From Pleurobrachia bachei (Eukaryota; Ctenophora; Tentaculata; Cydippida; Pleurobrachiidae), in assembly GCA_000695325.1 (NCBI GenBank), contig AVPN01001168.1:1-27311 (forward strand): 27,311 bases of DNA. Reading direction: 5' to 3'. The position numbers and the translations under genes were made by a program. The notes under the pieces are model-generated. The model had not been told where the DNA came from and did no database searches. It saw only the letters and a program-made list of their open reading frames with translations. Shown here in pieces: positions 22,658-27,311 of this stretch; the stretch's first letter is position 1, and every line of letters starts with the position of its first letter.

Positions 22658-23930
22658 ATGCTGGGAATGGAAGGCAACTGGAAACAGAAAGAGTCAACGT
22701 TTCATACCAGGTAGATATCACATGTCTTGCTTTGTGCCAACCTCTCTCTCCGTAAACAGGAGGGTTAGAATCAGATGTCCTCTATTTCCACTTTTCTGTA
22801 TCCCCCCTGTTTCTACCCCCCTCAGGCCCCTTTCTCTGAGAATCTAACTTCAATTTCACTGCCAAACTAATAAGCTAGCTACATCCAAAGTTAAAACATT
22901 CATTTTGGCCGAGTGATAAGAGTGAGATCATGACAATTATAATTCCATCTAGCTGGGTGCATCTGTTTATCTTGATTTCTCCCCCTAGCATATATTATTT
23001 TCATCCTCCCCGTCTGCATCACATGCCTCTCCCTCTGGCATCACTCCAAATCTACCATGCTACATCATCTTCTCTCTCTCTCTCTCACTCTCAGTTCTCT
23101 CTCTCTTTCTCTCTGTGTCTGTTTTTGGCGGTACCCGCAGCCAGCTTGATAGTACGCATGTGCGCGGCGTTTGTTATGTTCTCAGTGCTGACCTTCCCTC
23201 GTCCATTCCCCCGCGCGGCTATCGAAAGTGTTCATTGTCATACTGGTGGCGCGCACGCGCTGGCTGGGTTAAACCCCACTCGGAATTGTGGGTCTTTATG
23301 AGCCAGAACGTTCTAACCCATGTGATCCCCACCCAGGTACATAGATCACTTCCGAGTGGAGCAATGTACCATGTTCCTACAACACAAGTGCAGTAACCAC
23401 CGACCATATACCTGCTTCTACTGGCATTTTAAAAACCAGAGACGTCGCAAACCAGTGATATGTGGGGACGGGGAATTTAATTACTCTCCCTTTATCTACT
23501 GTACGGAATATGACGAAACGACTGGTGTCTGCCCAAATGTTGACGAGTAAGTTTGTGATAACGAATAGGGCAATTCAGTCATTACCCCCATGTTTTCAGG
23601 TGCCCTTTGCTACACAAAAACGCGGGTGACACAGTCATTACCACCCCGTACCATGTTTTCATGTTATGTTCTAACCCTCCCTGTACATTTGTAAAGAAAG
23701 GGGGCGTCCGAAACACAGTCATTAACCCCCATGTTTTCAGGTGCCCTCTGCTACATAAAAACGCGGGTGACACGGAACGGAAGTACCACTACCGACATTA
23801 CAAAACAGCTGTGTGCCCTAACGAGACAGATCCAACAACTGGACACTGTCTAAAGAATGGGACACACTGTCCGTTCTCTCATAACGCTACAGATCTGAGA
23901 TCACCTGTTTTTGGACAGGCTGAAATAAAG
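22658..23930 (+). CDS. UNK: Unkempt-like CCCH zinc-finger RNA-binding protein, 5' part
   Basis: Unkempt is a CCCH-finger translational regulator whose fingers bind UAG-containing mRNA. Two exons are firm: 23337-23546 and 23741-23930 (or from 23600). The first encodes YIDHFRVEQC, then finger 1 as C-x7-C-x6-C-x3-H in EQCTMFLQHKC and HRPYTCFYWH, the block FKNQRRRK, FNYSPFIYC and the start of finger 2 (YCTEYDETTGVC). The second completes finger 2 with ECPLLHKNAGDTERKYHYRH, then gives finger 3 (VCPNETDPTTGHC to CPFSH) and DLRSPVFGQAEIK, where the family continues. The splice phase is 2 at the internal joins. A plausible first coding exon is 22658-22710 (MLGMEGNWKQKESTFHTR), which ends in phase 2 before GTAGAT; it is weaker, and the start could lie farther upstream in the same frame. 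The remaining fingers and the C-terminal RING are not found in the rest of the window. The gene therefore either runs off the right edge through a long intron or stops at TGA 23934-23936. Confidence 0.82.
23069..23122 (+). repeat. CT-rich microsatellite
   Basis: Imperfect (CT)n of about 50 bp within the putative first intron of the Unkempt gene. Confidence 0.8.
23576..23773 (+). repeat. Tandem duplication of the Unkempt intron/exon junction
   Basis: A unit of about 57 bp, made of the intron 3' end (CAGTCATTACCCCCATG, then TTTTCAG) plus the first exon bases, is present at 23576-23632 and 23716-23773. A degenerate middle copy starts at 23632 and has lost its AG. The two acceptors, with exons starting at 23600 and 23741, are 141 bp apart. 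The frame is open between them, so the first acceptor would add 47 residues. The exonic parts both encode CPLLHKNAGDT and differ only at two synonymous positions (TTG/CTG and CAC/CAT). Using the first acceptor leaves a 53-bp intron. Confidence 0.8.
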
Positions 23931-24132
23931 GTTTGATGTTGAGGGGGATATGTTGTTGGAGCTATCTTTCACGTGTATGCAACACATGGCGTGTTTTTCT
24001 AGTATCGTTCTCTCTCATATGTGTTGCTGTTTTCAGTCTGCTTACTTTTGCAGCAAGAGAGAAGTAATATTTCTCTGTAGTCTCTCCCTTGACTTTCTCT
24101 CCCTTGACTTTCTCTATCTATCTCACTCCCAC

Positions 24133-24191
<59 letters not shown>

Positions 24192-24196
24192 TATCC
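24133..24196 (+). repeat. (CT)n microsatellite
   Basis: A nearly pure CT dinucleotide tract of about 60 bp on the plus strand, followed 130 bp later by a GA tract of the opposite sense. Confidence 0.9.
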
Positions 24197-24326
24197 CTAT
24201 ATTTCGATTTTCGTATTATATATTGATCTGCTCATTTCACGTTAACTATTTCTGTGTGTGCAGTATCGGTATCCAGTCAACCTCCTCCGTTGTGGATCTA
24301 ATTATCCCATTTGTAGTTCTGAGAAA

Positions 24327-24435
24327 TCGAGACAGAGAGAGAAAGAGAGAGACAGAGAGACAGAGAGACAGAGAGATAGAGAGACGGAGAGAGACTGACA
24401 TAGAGAGAAAGGGAAACAGAGACAGAGAGAGAAAT
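24327..24435 (+). repeat. (GA)n imperfect microsatellite
   Basis: GAGA and GACAGA motifs over about 105 bp. It is complementary in sense to the (CT)n tract at 24133-24196. Confidence 0.9.
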
Positions 24436-24619
24436 AAATTATTATTTGTGGGGGCTTCTTCACTATAAGAGTAGGAAGTAGGAGTTAGGTCTGTTACTAG
24501 TGTGCTGTGTGTGTGTATGCAAGGCTGTTTGAGTGCAGAGAACGGAAGAGAAATACAGTGAAAAAAGAGAAAAAGAGAGTGGGGGGAGGCACACACACTC
24601 ATTAGAGATGGAGGGGAGG

Positions 24620-24735
24620 ATGAATTAGAGAGGGGGTGAGAGTGAGAGTGAGAGAGGGGGAGAGAGAGAGAGAGAGAGAGACAGAGAGAGAGAGAGAAAG
24701 AGGGGGAGAGAAATAAAGAGGGGGAGATAGAGAGT
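24620..24735 (+). repeat. (GA)n imperfect microsatellite
   Basis: A purine-only tract on the plus strand with a pure (GA) core around 24661-24700. Confidence 0.9.
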
Positions 24736-24854
24736 AACGCATGAGTCTACTACTACTTGCCCCCTCTCTACACACGTGTGTGTACCGCGTGTGTATTGTG
24801 TGCCTCTTGATGTGTAATATCCATGTGTCCATCAAACCCTCTTAAGCGATTTTT

Positions 24855-25036
24855 CTCTATCTCTCTCACTCTCTCTCTCTCTTTCTCGCCGTGTCTCTCT
24901 CTCTCTTTCTCTACTTTGCACACACACTCACATACATACACACTGTCTCTCCCACACACTATGTCGCTTACTTCCGTTCTCTCGGTGTTTCCCTTGCAAT
25001 CCATCTCTCTTTACACACACACACACACACTCTCTC

Positions 25037-25095
<59 letters not shown>

Positions 25096-25146
25096 TCTCT
25101 TTCTATCTCTCTCTCTCTCTTTCTTTCTCTCTCTCTCCCTCTCTCT
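24855..25146 (+). repeat. Compound (CT)n / (CA)n microsatellite block
   Basis: CT tracts at about 24855-24913 and 25031-25146 flank a gene-free spacer with CACACA runs, including a pure (CA) run near 25014-25030. Confidence 0.9.
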
Positions 25147-25689
25147 TCCTTACACGCAAAACAGTCTACAACAATTATCCTCTTTATAAGTCATGTCTCC
25201 TGCAAAATCGTGCTCTGCAGAAACACTGTAGATTTGTGTGTAGAAATCTGCCCGCTTATATTTTGTCAACCCTTCCAATTTCTGATTTCCCATGATTGAT
25301 GACGTGGTAATTACATCTAAAGCTGGTCCCTTTTAGTTCTCATTTTGTCAAGTACTTTAGTTGCTCCTCTCCTCTGTAGTTTGTGTGTGTGAGTCTGTGT
25401 GTGTCCTACTACTGCACAGAGAGGGGGGTGCTGCATAAAATAATATATTATGCTGGATGTGGAGAGGTGGAGAGAGAGGGGGGGGTAAAATTAGGTCTTG
25501 TCCCCGCTCTCTGACCCCTTCTTTATCCCTATCTACTCTTATAGCTTGTGTCATTATTTGACGTAGCAATACACTTGTTTTGAAATTTGATCCTGGTTTG
25601 CTGACGCTATAAAGATATTGATTAATATTTTACTACGCTTTATAATCATAAAAGTAATTCACTTTATCATGTGATTTTGGGATCATACA

Positions 25690-25955
25690 GCAATATTTGC
25701 CTAGCTAGACTGTGTTTCACAATTGTAAATAGAGGGTTAGAACATAACAAAGCAAAATATTATATTCTCAATATTCATTTATTATAGATGGTATCTTTGT
25801 TCATTAGGCAGCATAAATATAAATATTTGTGCCCTTGCTGCCTCACTACTCACACCCTTGTTATGTTCTAACCCTCGCTAAGACATGGTCGAGTTAGGCA
25901 ATCATTGCCTAGCTAGACTCTGTTTCGTGCGCCCGCGGGTTAGAACATAACAAGG
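25690..25955. mobile_element. Small inverted-repeat element cluster (MITE-like)
   Basis: GAGGGTTAGAACATAACAA (25732-25750) is the exact reverse complement of the 19 bases at 25858-25876. CTTGTTATGTTCTAACCC (25857-25874) pairs exactly with 25937-25954, making a 98-bp terminal-inverted-repeat unit that contains an inner palindrome AGGCAATcATTGCCT. The right half (GCCTAGCTAGACT through GGGTTAGAACATAACAA) is repeated directly at about 25698-25750 and 25907-25953. A further end, GTTATGTTCTAACCCTC, lies at 23663-23679. There is no coding capacity, and no clear target-site duplication was seen. Confidence 0.5.
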
Positions 25956-26219
25956 CGATCACACCCTTGGACAGTTATACACCCACTATTCAAACCCTTG
26001 GACAGTTACGGGACAGTTACACGCTCACTACACCATTTACGTAACTAACTACTATCATGTCCCCATCGTGTACCGTACGTTGTAGATCTGAATGATTGTT
26101 CTCGCACTTTCTTTTCTCTCCATTTTTTCTCCCTCTCCCTCCCTCTCTCTCTCTCTATTTTCTTTCACTCACTACCTTTCAAGGGGCACACCGCGTCCTG
26201 GGGTATATCACGTTACACT

Positions 26220-26310
26220 GGAAGTGTGGAGAGGAATAGAGAAAAGATAGAGAGAGGGAGAAAAATAGAGATAGAGAAAGATAGAGAGTTTGAGATAGAG
26301 AGAAGAATAA
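26220..26310 (+). repeat. GA-rich microsatellite
   Basis: Imperfect GAGAGA and GATAGA repeats of about 90 bp. Confidence 0.8.
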
Positions 26311-26454
26311 ATGTAAATGTGTGTGGGTCATGTAATGATCTGCATTTACATTCATTCATTTCAATATTAGTGCTTTGTTTAATCCGTCCTACACACTTAG
26401 TCCGTCTCGTCAGTCGTCACCCTTTTCCTTTCAGTCAGTCTTGATAGTTGTAGC

Positions 26455-26468
26455 CACTCTCTCTCTAT

Positions 26469-26512
<44 letters not shown>
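26455..26512 (+). repeat. (CT)n microsatellite
   Basis: A CT tract of about 55 bp, pure over its second half. Confidence 0.9.
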
Positions 26513-26513
<1 letters not shown>

Positions 26514-27311
26514 TTGCTGTTCATTGTCTGGGCACATAAAATATTCATCCCAGATGCTCCCTCACTACATGTATACGAACTCCGTTCCCGGATCGAGCGT
26601 TATTACAGTCACCATTTATAGGCACCACACCCGTGCAGTTTCTGTGCTGTTCCTGACACCACTTTACATATTTCTAGACACCAGGCTCCACTCTATAATT
26701 TTAGTTCTAGGCAGTAGGCACCACCCGGTCATTGTGTAAAAAGGTGGAAGTTGCAACACTTTTGGCTAAATCCATATCCCCTCACCCTGAAACCCTGGCC
26801 CTATAACTAACTATATACTGAATAATGTACACACTACTACTGTCTTTGTCCAGATCTGATATTATATGAGGGGGCCATTATTATTCTTCCGCTCACCCAC
26901 CTATTGATAGACCGCCTCTAATGTACACAGATGATGTGTACTGTATAGTGTGTTATACTTTGTGTGTCATGAGTATGTTTCTCTCCATCTGTGTGTTTCA
27001 TGTCCCTCCCTCGGTGTCATTTCTCTCTCTGTGATTTACACGGTACTACTCACTCTCTATCAGGGTCTCACTTTCGTTTTCTGTTTCTGTCTGCCGTCTC
27101 TCCGCCCTTTCCCTGTGTATATTTCCACGCCTGCCTGTATATTTCCACACCGTCTCTATTACGTTATGTTTTCTATCGGCCGTGAAGTCTGGGTGTTGGG
27201 GTGTGTGTGAAGTCTGGGTGTGACACATTGTCGAAAAATGACGGCATTTCCCTTCTGCAATGTTAGTTTTAATTGGCTAATTACAGGCACACGTGTAACA
27301 AAAGTTAGTAA

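Larger units (their letters stand above)
23931..27311. other. Right flank: probable long Unkempt intron, repeat-rich
   Basis: No exon of the remaining Unkempt fingers or RING was found on the plus strand, and no other gene on either strand. The stretch consists of alternating (CT)n and (GA)n tracts, short (CA)n and (GT)n runs, and a small inverted-repeat element at 25690-25955. It also has local tandem duplications, for example GTGAAGTCTGGGTGT twice near 27181 and 27208. Open frames here arise from dinucleotide repeats. Confidence 0.55.

Noticed and set aside
22910-22930. tRNA A-box-like sequence TTGGCCGAGTGATAAGAG
   Set aside because: It resembles the D-arm of Ser/Leu tRNAs, but there is no B box, no anticodon arm and no acceptor pairing within 90 bases. 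A tRNA-derived SINE fragment is possible but not supported.
22930-23301. 123-codon open frame between HIRA and Unkempt
   Set aside because: It spans a CT microsatellite and lacks family features; no part of it joins in phase to the Unkempt exon at 23337.
24823-25299. 158-codon Ser/Leu-rich open frame
   Set aside because: Produced by translating (CT)n repeats; the same tract is open in two frames.

Overview
The window is nuclear DNA from an animal. It has spliceosomal GT-AG introns, mostly 100-260 bp long, and uses the standard code: TAA, TAG and TGA all end genes here. The gene set is also animal-like: an axonemal inner-arm dynein heavy chain (DNAH10), a FAM47-family protein, the histone chaperone HIRA, and an Unkempt-type CCCH zinc-finger gene. 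The compact spacing, short introns and heavy (CT)n/(GA)n microsatellites suggest an invertebrate, possibly an early-branching one. The sequence alone does not fix the phylum.

Layout. Bases 1-1321 hold no gene I recognise, apart from a poly(A) signal for the next gene. From 1322 to 19444 three genes lie head to tail on the minus strand: a five-exon FAM47E-like gene (1322-3293), an eleven-exon DNAH10 gene (3710-18884), and an unrecognised single-exon 135-residue gene (19037-19444). They are separated by 416 and 152 bp. A 608-bp divergent promoter with E2F-like sites leads to an intronless HIRA gene on the plus strand (20053-22446). Unkempt then begins on the plus strand (about 22658-23930) and probably continues past the right edge, through a long stretch of purine/pyrimidine microsatellites and a small inverted-repeat element.

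How the genes fit together. DNAH10 is a motile-cilium motor. The FAM47E-like gene has a near-perfect RFX X-box about 150 bp upstream of its start, the mark of a ciliary regulon. The small minus-strand gene sits 152 bp upstream of DNAH10. HIRA and Unkempt are unrelated housekeeping or regulatory genes on the other strand.

Main oddities. (1) The last 72% of DNAH10 is one 9,933-bp exon, while all ten introns lie in the first 28%; HIRA next door has no coding introns. (2) DNAH10 exon 5 carries a one-base frameshift. (3) Two different genes, FAM47E-like and Unkempt, each carry a tandem duplication of a 3' splice junction. The offsets are 105 and 141 bp, both multiples of three, with open reading frame between the two acceptors. 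Exon boundaries were read by eye from splice consensus, phase and family resemblance; no search or alignment was run.
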